A program made the translations under genes and the position numbers. A DNA stretch of 64,000 nucleotides from Paracoccus shandongensis (lineage in GTDB: Bacteria > Pseudomonadota > Alphaproteobacteria > Rhodobacterales > Rhodobacteraceae), in contig NZ_JAFLRK010000007.1 of NCBI RefSeq assembly GCF_017315735.1, forward strand, positions 62,001-126,000, in the 5' to 3' direction. This document shows positions 48,371 through 57,370 of this stretch, one piece after another; position 1 is the stretch's first letter, and the number at the start of each line of letters is the position of its first letter. The notes beneath the pieces were generated by a model. That model did no database searches. It was given only the letters and a program-made list of their open reading frames with translations, and was not told the origin of the DNA.

Positions 48371-48439
48371 CGTCGCGTCCTTGGCTTTGATCCGCAGACT
48401 AGGACGGCAAGGCGGCGGAAAAAAGCAGTCTTTTGCGAC

Positions 48440-48821
48440 AATTAAGCGGGTTCCGCAGGCCTGTGGACAAGATCCGGGGGGAATCGGGTCGAATCATGGG
48501 GGCAGCAGGGGGTGCCGCAAGGCGGCTTGGAAAACCGCCCGGAACTTCCCCCGGACGCGGACGTTCGGCCCACACGTGGATAACCCGAAGGCTGCAAACG
48601 GCAGATCTGTGGAGAAGTCACCAGCAGGCTGACAATCCCCAAATCTATCCACATGACAGTCATTTGATTTCAATGCATTTTATGTCTATTCAGGCCCTTA
48701 ATCCCGATCTTATCCACAAGGGCTTTGTTCGTGGACAGGTCCGGGGATTTCTTCTTTATCCTTTTGTCCACAGGCCCTACATCAACATCATTCTTTATTC
48801 TTCTCTTTTTATTTAAGAAGG
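48440..48821. other. oriC: Predicted chromosomal replication origin (oriC)
   Basis: A gene-free region, clearly richer in A+T than its surroundings, with six DnaA-box-like 9-mers: 48462-48470 (TTGTCCACA, minus), 48575-48583 (TTATCCACG, minus), 48608-48616 (TTCTCCACA, minus), 48645-48653 (CTATCCACA, plus), 48710-48718 (perfect TTATCCACA, plus) and 48764-48772 (TTGTCCACA, plus). The three left boxes face left and the three right boxes face right. A+T-rich tracts at 48654-48712 and 48780-48821 could be the unwinding element. Genes on both sides read away from it, and parS-parAB lies 3-8 kb to the right. Confidence 0.85.
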
Positions 48822-48827
48822 ATGCCG

Positions 48828-49271
48828 ATGACGGACTGGCTTGCCCTGATCTATCCTTATGCCAAGGCGTTCCACGTCATGGCGGTGATTTCCTGGATGG
48901 CGGGGCTGTTCTATCTGCCCCGGCTGTTCGTCTATCACGCCGAACGCGGGGGGACGCCCGAGCCCTCGGGCAGCTTCGCCATGATGGAGGAAAAACTGCT
49001 GCGCCTGATCATGAACCCGGCCATGATCGCGACCTGGATCAGCGGGCTGACCCTGGTGCTGACGCCCGGCATCGTGGACTGGTCGATGACCTGGCCCTGG
49101 ACCAAGGCCATCTGCGTGCTGGGCATGACCTGGTTCCACATGTGGTGCGCGGGCCAGCGGCGCGTCCTGCTGGCCGGCGGGGGCCATCCCGGGCGGCGCT
49201 ATCGCATGATGAACGAGGTGCCGACGCTGCTGATGGCGGGCATCGTGCTGTCGGTGATCGTCAAGTTCTGA
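48828..49271 (+). CDS. hemJ: Protoporphyrinogen IX oxidase HemJ
   Basis: 147 residues, inner membrane with about four helices. HemJ oxidises protoporphyrinogen IX in haem synthesis. The conserved start YPYAKAFHVMAVISWMAGLF contains the His and aromatic residues typical of the family, and KLLRLIMNPAMIATWISG follows. ATG 48828 lies 6 nt behind AAGAAGG; ATG 48822 is too close to it. First gene right of the predicted origin. Confidence 0.9.
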   Translation: MTDWLALIYPYAKAFHVMAVISWMAGLFYLPRLFVYHAERGGTPEPSGSFAMMEEKLLRLIMNPAMIATWISGLTLVLTPGIVDWSMTWPWTKAICVLGMTWFHMWCAGQRRVLLAGGGHPGRRYRMMNEVPTLLMAGIVLSVIVKF

Positions 49272-49400
49272 CGGGCGAACGTTGACTCGGCACGCGCCGC
49301 CGCTTATGTCGGCAGCAAGCCCGGCCGTCCGGCACGGGGATTCCCGATTCCTATCCCATCCAGCCGCGCGGCCAGCCCGTGCGGGATTCGCGGTGACACC

Positions 49401-50672
49401 ATGACCGAAGAACGCCTCAACCTGTCCGAACTCAAGGCCAAGAGCCCCGCCGAGCTGCTGTCCCTGGCCGAGGAATGGGAGATCGAGAACGCCTCGACCA
49501 TGCGCAAGGGCGAGATGATGTTCTCGATCCTCAAGGAACATGCCGAGGAAGGCTTCGACATCGGCGGCGACGGCGTCTTGGAGGTCGTGCAGGACGGCTT
49601 CGGCTTCCTGCGGTCCACGGCGGCGAACTATCTGCCCGGTCCCGACGACATCTATGTCAGCCCCGACATGATCCGCCAGCACGCCCTGCGCACCGGCGAC
49701 ACCGTCGAAGGGGTGATCCGCGCCCCGGGCGAAAACGAGCGTTACTTCGCCCTGACCAAGGTCGAGAAGATCAATTTCGAGGATCCCGAGAAGGCCCGCC
49801 ACAAGGTCGCCTTCGACAACCTGACGCCGCTTTATCCCGACGAGCGGCTGAAGATGGAAATCGAGGATCCCACGTTGAAGGACCGCTCGGCGCGGATCAT
49901 CGACCTGGTGTCGCCCATCGGCAAGGGCCAGCGGTCGCTGATCGTGGCCCCCCCGCGCACCGGCAAGACGGTGCTGCTGCAGAACATCGCCCATTCGATC
50001 GCACGGAACCACCCGGAATGCTATCTGATCGTGCTGCTGATCGACGAACGCCCCGAGGAAGTCACCGACATGCAGCGGTCGGTCAAGGGCGAGGTCGTGT
50101 CGTCCACCTTCGACGAACCGGCCAGCCGCCACGTCGCCGTGTCCGAGATGGTGATCGAAAAGGCCAAGCGTCTGGTGGAACATAAACGAGATGTTGTGAT
50201 TCTGCTGGACTCGATCACAAGACTTGGTAGGGCCTTCAACACGGTCGTGCCCAGTTCGGGCAAGGTGCTGACGGGTGGCGTTGATGCGAACGCCCTGCAG
50301 CGGCCCAAGCGGTTCTTCGGCGCCGCCCGCAACATCGAGGAAGGCGGATCGCTGACCATCATCGCCACCGCGCTGATCGACACCGGGTCGCGCATGGACG
50401 AGGTGATCTTCGAGGAATTCAAGGGCACCGGCAACAGCGAGATCGTGCTGGACCGCAAGGTCGCCGACAAGCGCGTCTTCCCGGCGATGGATATCCTCAA
50501 GTCCGGGACACGGAAGGAAGAACTGCTGGTCGATTCGAAGGATCTGCAGAAAACCTATCTGCTGCGCCGCATCCTGAACCCGATGGGCACGACCGATGCG
50601 ATCGAATTCCTGATCTCGAAGCTGAAGCAGACCAAGTCGAATGCGGAATTCTTCGACTCGATGAACGCCTGA
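49401..50672 (+). CDS. rho: Transcription termination factor Rho
   Basis: 423 residues. The N-terminal helix bundle and RNA-binding cold-shock-like domain ([20 protein letters not shown]) are followed by the RecA-type motor with Walker [13 protein letters not shown] near residue 185, [13 protein letters not shown] near 213 and [16 protein letters not shown] near 265. No large insertion. A 129-base leader precedes ATG 49401; nothing specific was recognised in it. Confidence 0.97.
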   Translation: MTEERLNLSELKAKSPAELLSLAEEWEIENASTMRKGEMMFSILKEHAEEGFDIGGDGVLEVVQDGFGFLRSTAANYLPGPDDIYVSPDMIRQHALRTGDTVEGVIRAPGENERYFALTKVEKINFEDPEKARHKVAFDNLTPLYPDERLKMEIEDPTLKDRSARIIDLVSPIGKGQRSLIVAPPRTGKTVLLQNIAHSIARNHPECYLIVLLIDERPEEVTDMQRSVKGEVVSSTFDEPASRHVAVSEMVIEKAKRLVEHKRDVVILLDSITRLGRAFNTVVPSSGKVLTGGVDANALQRPKRFFGAARNIEEGGSLTIIATALIDTGSRMDEVIFEEFKGTGNSEIVLDRKVADKRVFPAMDILKSGTRKEELLVDSKDLQKTYLLRRILNPMGTTDAIEFLISKLKQTKSNAEFFDSMNA

Positions 50673-50682
50673 CGGGGCAGCC

Positions 50683-51948
50683 ATGGACCTGATCTTTGCC
50701 GAAGCCACCCCGTCCGGACGGGGTGGCGTTTCTGTTGTTCGCCTCAGCGGAGACGGCGCGAGATCCGTGGCCGAACGGCTGGCAGGCCCCTTGCCCAAGC
50801 CGCGCCATGCCTATCTGCGCGACATTGCCGATGGCGAAGGCGTTCTTGACCGCGCCTTGGTCATGTGGTTCGAAGCGGGCCGCAGCTTCACGGGCGAGGA
50901 GGTGGTGGAAATCCACCTGCACGGCGCGCCGGTGATCGTCCGACGCTTGGGGCAGGTGCTGAGGTCGCATGGTCTTCGCCTGGCCGAAGCCGGGGAATTC
51001 ACCAAGCGTGCTTTCCTGAACGGCAAGATGGACCTGTCCGAGGTCGAGGGATTGGGCGACCTTCTGGCTGCCGAGACCGAGTCGCAGCGTCTTGCCGCCC
51101 TGCGGATGAGCCATGGCGAACTGGCGCGCAAGGCCGATGGCTGGCGTTCGCTGCTGATCCGGGCGGGTGCCCTGGTAGAAAGCAGCGTCGATTTCGCAGA
51201 TGAGGAGGTTCCCGAAGAGGTGCCGGGCGAGGTCTTTGATCTTCTGGAAGCCTTCAAGGCCGAACTGGACATGCAGATCGGCGGCTATGCGGCGGCGGAA
51301 CGCATCCGCAACGGGTTCGAAGTCGCCGTCATCGGCCCGCCCAATGCAGGAAAATCCAGCCTGATCAACCGGATCGCCCGGCGAGAGGTTGCGCTTGTCT
51401 CGGATATCGCAGGCACGACCCGGGACATCATCGAACTGCGCCTGGATCTGCGCGGCCTGGCCGTCACCTTGCTGGACACCGCTGGCTTGCGGGATGCCCA
51501 GGATGAACTGGAAAGCCGGGGCATCGACCGGGCACGCCAGCGTGCGCAGGCGGCAGATCTGCGGCTGCATCTTTCGCCAGAGGGCAAAGCCGACAGCAGC
51601 CTTTGGCAGGACGGGGATCTGCTTGTCGTCAGCAAGGCTGACCTGCAGGGGGCTTGTGACGGCTTGTCAGTATCCTCGGTCACCGGGGCAGGGATTGATC
51701 AGGTGCTGGACAAACTGTTTGACAGTCTGTCCCGAAAGGCTGCAGGCGCCGCTTTGGTCAGCCATGAACGGCAGTTGAACGCGTTGATGACGGCACGATC
51801 CGCCATTGAGGATGTTCATGGCATTGATGCGGAATTGCTGGCCGAAGCGATCCGCCAAGCGTCCTCCTCTCTCGATCATTTGCTTGGCAGAATCGGTGCA
51901 GAGGATTATCTGGATGTCATCTTCACTTCCTTCTGCATCGGAAAATAG
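50683..51948 (+). CDS. mnmE: tRNA uridine-5-carboxymethylaminomethyl modification GTPase MnmE
   Basis: 421 residues. With MnmG it modifies wobble uridine of certain tRNAs. The N-terminal folate-binding domain starts IFAEATPSGRGGVSVVRLSG. The GTPase domain has P-loop GPPNAGKSSLINRI near 222 and switch IAGTTRDIIE. The C-terminal FCIGK gives the catalytic cysteine. It lies 10 bases behind rho and ends one base before the GTG of mnmG. Confidence 0.96.
   Translation: MDLIFAEATPSGRGGVSVVRLSGDGARSVAERLAGPLPKPRHAYLRDIADGEGVLDRALVMWFEAGRSFTGEEVVEIHLHGAPVIVRRLGQVLRSHGLRLAEAGEFTKRAFLNGKMDLSEVEGLGDLLAAETESQRLAALRMSHGELARKADGWRSLLIRAGALVESSVDFADEEVPEEVPGEVFDLLEAFKAELDMQIGGYAAAERIRNGFEVAVIGPPNAGKSSLINRIARREVALVSDIAGTTRDIIELRLDLRGLAVTLLDTAGLRDAQDELESRGIDRARQRAQAADLRLHLSPEGKADSSLWQDGDLLVVSKADLQGACDGLSVSSVTGAGIDQVLDKLFDSLSRKAAGAALVSHERQLNALMTARSAIEDVHGIDAELLAEAIRQASSSLDHLLGRIGAEDYLDVIFTSFCIGK
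50704..50727 (+). other. Perfect 24-nt palindrome in the 5' end of mnmE, right after rho
   Basis: Two 12-nt arms, GCCACCCCGTCC and its exact reverse complement, meet with no spacer at 50715/50716 and are followed by GTTTCTGTT. It covers codons 8-15 of mnmE (ATPSGRGG). In RNA it would fold as a GC-rich hairpin with a small loop, resembling an intrinsic terminator placed in the coding region 31 bases after the rho stop. Confidence 0.55.
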
Positions 51949-53817
51949 GTGTTTCACGTGAAACATTATGACGTGATCGTTATCGGCGCGGGTCACGCGG
52001 GCGTTGAGGCTGCTGCAGCTTCCGCTCGCTTGGGCGCAAAGACCGCCCTTATTACCATGCGGCAGGAAGATATCGGCACCTTGTCCTGCAATCCAGCTAT
52101 TGGGGGTTTGGGAAAGGGGCACCTGGTCCGCGAGATTGACGCCTTGGACGGCTTGATGGGTCGGCTGGCCGATCAAGCGGGCATCCAGTTCCGCTTGCTG
52201 AACAAGAAGAAGGGGCCTGCTGTCCAAGGGCCACGCGCCCAGATGGACCGCAAGCTTTACCGCGCGGCGGCATTTGACGCGGTGTCCAATATCCCAGGTC
52301 TGGATCTGATCTATGCCGAGGTCGCTGCCCTGATTGGAAGCGACAAAGCGGTGACAGGTGTTGAGCTTTCCGACGGGTCACGGCTGGATGCGCCTGCGAT
52401 CATCCTGACAACCGGCACCTTCCTGAACGGTATCATCCATATCGGAGACGTGAGCAGGCCCGCAGGACGATGGGAAGGTCAGGCGTCCAATCGACTGGCA
52501 GACTCGCTTCAGCGGTATGGCCTGCCCCTGGGGCGCTTGAAGACCGGAACGCCCCCTCGGCTGGATGGCAGAACCATCAACTGGGATCTGCTGCAGATGC
52601 AGCCAGGCGATGAAGATCCAACCGTTTTCTCTTATCTGAGCCATGGTGTTCAGGCGCGTCAGATTTCCTGCGGGATCACCCATACCAATACCCGAACGCA
52701 CGAGATTATCAGGCAGAACCTGTCCCGGTCCGCCATGTATGGCGGGCATATTTCAGGGCGCGGTCCTCGCTATTGCCCCTCGATCGAGGACAAGGTGCTG
52801 CGGTTTGCCGACAAGGACTCTCATCAGATCTTCCTGGAACCAGAGGGGCTGGAGGATCATACCGTTTATCCGAACGGGATTTCCACATCGTTGCCTGCGG
52901 ATGTGCAGCTGGATTACGTCAGAAGCATTGCCGGCCTGGAACAGGCCGAGATCCTGCAGCCGGGTTACGCGGTGGAATACGATTATGTCGATCCCCGGGC
53001 GCTTGATCCGACATTGCGTCTGAGGACCGTGAGCGGTCTTTTCTTGGCCGGACAGATCAACGGCACCACGGGCTATGAGGAAGCCGCCGCCCAAGGCTTG
53101 GTGGCAGGCATCAATGCTGCGCTGGCAGCACAGGGGAAAGAGCCTGCAATCTTCAGCCGGGCTGACAGTTATATCGGCGTCATGATCGACGACCTTACGA
53201 CCAGGGGGGTAACGGAACCCTATCGCATGTTCACCTCCCGCGCCGAATTTCGCCTTAGCCTGCGCGCCGACAACGCGGATCAACGGCTGACGCCTTTCGG
53301 TATTTGGCTGGGCTGTGTGGGAGAGGCAAGGCGGAAAGCCTTCTTGCACAGACAGCAGAATTATGAACAAGGGCGAGCGATCTTGGAGGAAGCAATTTTC
53401 ACGCCCGCAGCCTTGGCCAAGGCAGGGGTCGCTGTTCGGCAAGACGGCCAGCATCGCTCAGCCTTTGCGCTTTTGGGGCAGGCCGATATTCCCTTGGAGC
53501 TGCTGTCCAAACTTGTTCCCTCATTTGACCTAATCCCTGCAGAAACGCTGCAACAGCTTCAAAATGATGCGCTTTATCATCAGTATACCGACCGTCAGGC
53601 TAGGGACGCAGCCCTGCTTCGCAGCGATGAAGCCGTTCTTCTGGATGACACCTTCGATTATGCACGCTTGTCCGGCTTGTCGAACGAGTTGAAGGCCAAG
53701 CTTGCTGCCATGAAGCCCGCCTCGCTGGCAGCAGCGGCCAAAATCGAGGGCATGACTCCGGCGGCTCTCACCCTTCTGCTGGCCGCGACACGGTCTGGAC
53801 GAAAAAAACGCGCATGA
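51949..53817 (+). CDS. mnmG: tRNA uridine-5-carboxymethylaminomethyl modification enzyme MnmG
   Basis: 622 residues, FAD-dependent partner of MnmE (also called GidA). The dinucleotide fold is [21 protein letters not shown] at residues 9-29. Family signatures are [13 protein letters not shown] near 90, [11 protein letters not shown] near 200 and [17 protein letters not shown] near 370. The start GTG 51949 or GTG 51958 both fit; the first gives MFHVKH, whose codons are the parS site. It follows the mnmE stop without a gap. Confidence 0.96.
   Translation: MFHVKHYDVIVIGAGHAGVEAAAASARLGAKTALITMRQEDIGTLSCNPAIGGLGKGHLVREIDALDGLMGRLADQAGIQFRLLNKKKGPAVQGPRAQMDRKLYRAAAFDAVSNIPGLDLIYAEVAALIGSDKAVTGVELSDGSRLDAPAIILTTGTFLNGIIHIGDVSRPAGRWEGQASNRLADSLQRYGLPLGRLKTGTPPRLDGRTINWDLLQMQPGDEDPTVFSYLSHGVQARQISCGITHTNTRTHEIIRQNLSRSAMYGGHISGRGPRYCPSIEDKVLRFADKDSHQIFLEPEGLEDHTVYPNGISTSLPADVQLDYVRSIAGLEQAEILQPGYAVEYDYVDPRALDPTLRLRTVSGLFLAGQINGTTGYEEAAAQGLVAGINAALAAQGKEPAIFSRADSYIGVMIDDLTTRGVTEPYRMFTSRAEFRLSLRADNADQRLTPFGIWLGCVGEARRKAFLHRQQNYEQGRAILEEAIFTPAALAKAGVAVRQDGQHRSAFALLGQADIPLELLSKLVPSFDLIPAETLQQLQNDALYHQYTDRQARDAALLRSDEAVLLDDTFDYARLSGLSNELKAKLAAMKPASLAAAAKIEGMTPAALTLLLAATRSGRKKRA
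51950..51965. promoter_or_regulatory. parS: parS centromere site 1
   Basis: Exact 16-bp palindrome TGTTTCACGTGAAACA, the ParB-binding site, embedded in the first codons of mnmG. Confidence 0.95.
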
Positions 53818-54410
53818 GTGTTTCACGTGAAACATCCGAGCGGCTGCAGATCTATTCCGACCTGCTGGTGCGTTGGAACAGCCGCATCAATCTTGTCGCG
53901 CCAAGTTCGCTGAACGATCTTCAGACACGCCATATCAAGGATTGTTTGCAAGTCGCGGATCTTGCCAAGGGCATCCAAGGACAGTGGATCGATCTGGGAA
54001 GCGGAGGCGGGCTGCCGGGGATCGTTCTGGCCATCGCAAAGGCAGACACCGATCTGTCCTTTACCCTCATCGAAAGCGATCAGCGCAAGGCAACTTTTTT
54101 GCGCACGGTGATCCGCGAGGTCGGCTTGACCAAAGCCACTGTCGTATCGCACCGCATCGAGAGCTTGCCGCCGCTGAATGCGGCTTATGCCAGTGCGCGG
54201 GCCCTTGCTCCGCTGCGGCAGCTTATGGCATATCTTGATCTGCATCTTGCGCCGACGGGCCAGGCCTTCCTGATGAAAGGCCGCCAATGGCAGGCCGAAG
54301 TGGAAGATGCCAAGGCGGAATGGTCGTTCGATTATATTGCTCATCCCAGCCGGACCCAGGACGGCGCGGTGACCCTGGAAGTAAGCGGAGTCTCTCATGG
54401 CGCAGACTAA
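53814..54410 (+). CDS. rsmG: 16S rRNA (guanine527-N7)-methyltransferase RsmG
   Basis: 198 residues (GidB). SAM-binding motif I is [17 protein letters not shown] near residue 60, followed by [25 protein letters not shown] near residue 26 is typical of the family. ATG 53814 overlaps the mnmG stop by 4 nt. Codons 2-7 lie on a parS site. The 3' end overlaps parA by 14 nt. Confidence 0.95.
   Translation: MSVSRETSERLQIYSDLLVRWNSRINLVAPSSLNDLQTRHIKDCLQVADLAKGIQGQWIDLGSGGGLPGIVLAIAKADTDLSFTLIESDQRKATFLRTVIREVGLTKATVVSHRIESLPPLNAAYASARALAPLRQLMAYLDLHLAPTGQAFLMKGRQWQAEVEDAKAEWSFDYIAHPSRTQDGAVTLEVSGVSHGAD
53819..53834. promoter_or_regulatory. parS: parS centromere site 2
   Basis: Second exact TGTTTCACGTGAAACA, in codons 2-7 of rsmG (reading frame V-S-R-E-T), 1869 bp from the first copy. 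Confidence 0.95.
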
Positions 54411-55182
54411 CGTCGTTGCCATAGCCAACCAGAAGGGTGGGGTCGGCAAAACCACCACCGCGATCAACCTGGGTGCGGCCCTGGCCATGGATGGTCATCC
54501 GACGATTCTGATCGATCTTGACCCGCAGGGCAACGCCTCCACCGGCCTTGGGATTAATGTCGATCAGCGCCGCAAGACCGTTTACGATCTTTTGGCCGGG
54601 CCCGAGACGCTGGCCGATTGCACCATGGCGACCCGGATTGCCAATCTCGGCATCGTTCCCGCGACATCCGACCTGTCCTCTGCCGATGTGGATCTGGCGC
54701 AAACCAAGGACCGCACCCGGTTGCTGCAGCGCAAGCTGGAGGAAGCGCCCAAGGGCAGCATCGTCCTGATCGATTGCCCGCCTGCCTTGGGCCTGCTGAC
54801 CCTGAACGCCATGGTCGCGGCCGATGGTGTCCTGGTGCCGTTGCAGGCGGAATTCTATGCACTCGAGGGGCTTTCTCAACTGCTGACGACGGTCAAGCAT
54901 GTCCGGCAAAGCGGAAACCCCAACCTGCGCGTCAACGGCGTCCTGCTGACCATGTCGGATTACCGCAACAACCTGTCCCAGCAGGTCGAGGCCGATGCCC
55001 GCGCCACCTTGGGCGATCTGGTTTTCCCCACCGTCATTCCCCGGAATGTCCGCGTGTCCGAGGCCCCCTCCTTTGCGCAACCCGTGCTGCTCTATGATCC
55101 CCAGTCCAAGGGCAGCGCCGCTTACCGCCAGTTCGCCAGCGAATTCGCCGCGCGCTTGAAACTCGTCAAAGAGGAAGCCTGA
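54397..55182 (+). CDS. parA: Chromosome partitioning ATPase ParA (Soj)
   Basis: 261 residues. The deviant Walker A is NQKGGVGKTTTAIN at residues 11-24, Walker A' is ILIDLDPQGNASTGLG near 38, and Walker B is VLIDCPPALG near 125. It drives segregation of the parS-ParB complex. No extra N-terminal DNA-binding domain, so it is the chromosomal type. Its start lies within the end of rsmG. Confidence 0.96.
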   Translation: MAQTNVVAIANQKGGVGKTTTAINLGAALAMDGHPTILIDLDPQGNASTGLGINVDQRRKTVYDLLAGPETLADCTMATRIANLGIVPATSDLSSADVDLAQTKDRTRLLQRKLEEAPKGSIVLIDCPPALGLLTLNAMVAADGVLVPLQAEFYALEGLSQLLTTVKHVRQSGNPNLRVNGVLLTMSDYRNNLSQQVEADARATLGDLVFPTVIPRNVRVSEAPSFAQPVLLYDPQSKGSAAYRQFASEFAARLKLVKEEA

Positions 55183-56084
55183 TGTCCGACAGCAAACTTG
55201 CCAAGCGCGGCCTGGGACGCGGGCTTTCCGCCCTGATGGCGGATCTGGATCTGGACGGACCGGCCGATGCCAAGCCGGTCAAGGATCGCACCCTGATCCC
55301 GATCGAGCAGATCACGGCCAACCCGGACCAGCCGCGACGCAGTTTCGACGCGGCCTCCTTGCAGGAACTGGCCGATTCGCTGCGGCAGCGCGGGGTGTTG
55401 CAGCCCTTGATCGTGCGCAGGCATCCGAAGGACGAAGGGCTTTACCAGATCGTCGCGGGCGAACGGCGGTGGCGGGCAGCGCAGATGGCGCAATTGCACG
55501 AGCTTCCGGTGATCGTGCGCGACCTGTCCGATACCGAGGTTCTGGAAGTCGCGATCATCGAGAACATCCAGCGCGCCGACCTGAATGCCATCGAGGAAGC
55601 CGCCTCTTATCGCCAGCTGATGGACCGCTTCGGCCATACCCAGGAAAGGCTTGCCGAGGCCCTGAACAAGAGCCGCAGCCATATCGCGAACCTGCTGCGC
55701 CTTCTCAGCCTGCCCGACCAGGTGCAGGACTATCTGAAGGAGGGCAAGCTGACCGCCGGACATGCCCGGGCCCTGATCACGGCGCAAAATCCGGCTGCCT
55801 TGGCGCGGCGGGTGATCGACAGCGGGCTTTCCGTTCGGGAAACCGAAGATCTTGTGCGTAGGCAGGTCAAGACCCCCAAGGATGGAAGCCAGCCCAACCT
55901 GTCGCGTCGGGATGACAAGGATGCGGATACCCGTGCGCTGGAAGCCGATCTGGCGGCGCAGTTGAAGATGGCCGTGGCGATCAGGCATACGCCCGCTGGC
56001 AGCGGCACGCTCACCATCAGCTATGGCGACCTGGAACAGCTGGACCGGCTTTGTCAGATCCTGGGCGGGGTCGGCAGAGCCTGA
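55182..56084 (+). CDS. parB: Chromosome partitioning protein ParB (Spo0J)
   Basis: 300 residues. The N-terminal KRGLGRGLSALM binds ParA. The CTPase domain has NPDQPRRSFD near 47 and IVAGERRWRAAQMA near 88, and ENIQRADLNAIEEAASYRQL. The helix-turn-helix FGHTQERLAEALNKSRSHIA near 155 reads the parS sites. ATG 55182 shares one base with the parA stop. The 3' end overlaps the broken mocA-like gene on the other strand by 31 bases. Confidence 0.96.
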   Translation: MSDSKLAKRGLGRGLSALMADLDLDGPADAKPVKDRTLIPIEQITANPDQPRRSFDAASLQELADSLRQRGVLQPLIVRRHPKDEGLYQIVAGERRWRAAQMAQLHELPVIVRDLSDTEVLEVAIIENIQRADLNAIEEAASYRQLMDRFGHTQERLAEALNKSRSHIANLLRLLSLPDQVQDYLKEGKLTAGHARALITAQNPAALARRVIDSGLSVRETEDLVRRQVKTPKDGSQPNLSRRDDKDADTRALEADLAAQLKMAVAIRHTPAGSGTLTISYGDLEQLDRLCQILGGVGRA

Positions 56085-56447
56085 AGGGAAAGCAGATCGT
56101 CCGGGGCATCCACGTCCTTCAGCATCTCGGACGATACGCGAATAGGGTGCAGGCCCGGCAGGGATCGCAACAACGCGCCCGCCGCACGGTCGCCCGTCAG
56201 CCTGTCCACGGCGGGGAAAAGCGATTGCGGCAGCAAGGCCGGAAGGCAGATCCACCTTTCGTCGTTCCGTCCGTCGCGGCAGCGGGCGCGGCCGGGTCGG
56301 CGATCACCGCGATTGCAGGCAAGCCCGGGCCTAAAATAGCCTCGACCGCGTGGCGGATCAGCGACTTGCCGCGATAGGGGCCTGCAGCTTGCAGTCCGGC
56401 CCGGACCGCCGTGACCCCCCGGCGGCCAGCAGCACCACCGTGGTCAC
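56054..56447 (-). pseudogene. Broken MocA/MobA-like molybdenum cofactor nucleotidyltransferase
   Basis: Reading leftward from GTG 56447 (in a 4-nt overlap with the xdhC stop), frame 1 gives the nucleotide-binding motif VVLLAAGGSRRSG. Near 56376 the frame must shift (loss of one C in a C-run) to continue as YRGKSLIRHAVEAIL, and near 56245-56285 it must shift again to reach DERWICLPALLPQSLFPAVD and the end SEMLKDVDAPDDLLSL. Total coding potential is about 130 residues versus about 190-200 in intact family members. The middle third, with the expected GDMP metal site, appears deleted. Confidence 0.72.
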
Positions 56448-57370
56448 CCCGCTGCCTCCAGCACCTCGGCCAGGACCGAAACAGCCAGAACCCGCGGGTC
56501 GCGTACCGAGGGGATCAATCCGATCGGTCCTTTCAGACGCTCCAGCCCCTGGGTCACGCCATGATCGCGCAGGCTGGCCAACCGCCTGTCCCGCGCGCGC
56601 TGCGACCCTTGCGCGCCGATATAGAAGGCAGGCGAGTCCAAGGCGCGCGCCAGGATCGGCGGTTCCCAGTCATGGTCGTGAAAGAACAGCACGACGGCGC
56701 TGCGGCTGTCAATCTTTAGATCCGTGGGCAGGGCAGGCCAATGCAAGGGCCGGGTCAGGGCCCCTGCGGCCTCGGCCTGCGCAAGAGTTGGCCTGTCGGG
56801 CGCCAGCAGCAGATGCGGATAGCCTGCGGCATGGACAAGCCCGGCAAAGATCGCGGCCTCGGGGCCCTGGCCAAGGATCAGGAAGCGCGGCGGGGGCACC
56901 AGCAGGATGCGGAATCCGTCCGCCATGGGCCCGGTGGGGCCTGGATCGCAGCGGCCCAGCGCCAGGTCGGGGGTGATGCACAAGCCGACAGGCTGGCGGC
57001 TTGTGCGTGCCGCGGCAATCTCGGCCAAAAGGCGGGGGCAGGGGCGTGGGACCAGGGTGATCTCCAATCCGCCGCCGCAGGGCAGTTGCAGGTCGAACCA
57101 GGGCGAGCCCCGGCCATAGCGGACCACCTGCGGGCCGTCCTGCAAGGATTGCCGGGCGTGGCGGGCGAGGTCGGTCTCGATGCAGCCGGAACTGAGCGAC
57201 CCCACCCGCCGGTCGCCGCAAAAAGCCATGATCTCGCCCAGGGGGCGATAGGAGGGGCCGGTGATCCCGGTGATGATCGCCAGCACGGGATCGGGTCCAT
57301 CCAGCGCGGCGGTCAGGGGGTCGTCAGACGGCCCGGCCCCTGGACTGCAAGGCACGGGCCCGGTCCGCAT
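56444..57370 (-). CDS. XdhC/CoxI-family molybdenum cofactor insertion protein
   Basis: 308 residues. XdhC proteins bind sulfurated molybdenum cofactor and load it into the hydroxylase encoded upstream. Segments include VLAIITGITGPSYRPLGEIM near residue 30, VGSLSSGCIETDLARHA near 57, the Rossmann-like FLILGQGPEAAIFAGLVHAAG near 165 and FFHDHDWEPPILARAL near 230. ATG 57370 sits in a TGATG junction with the Mo-subunit gene. Confidence 0.85.
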   Translation of the reverse strand: MRTGPVPCSPGAGPSDDPLTAALDGPDPVLAIITGITGPSYRPLGEIMAFCGDRRVGSLSSGCIETDLARHARQSLQDGPQVVRYGRGSPWFDLQLPCGGGLEITLVPRPCPRLLAEIAAARTSRQPVGLCITPDLALGRCDPGPTGPMADGFRILLVPPPRFLILGQGPEAAIFAGLVHAAGYPHLLLAPDRPTLAQAEAAGALTRPLHWPALPTDLKIDSRSAVVLFFHDHDWEPPILARALDSPAFYIGAQGSQRARDRRLASLRDHGVTQGLERLKGPIGLIPSVRDPRVLAVSVLAEVLEAAG

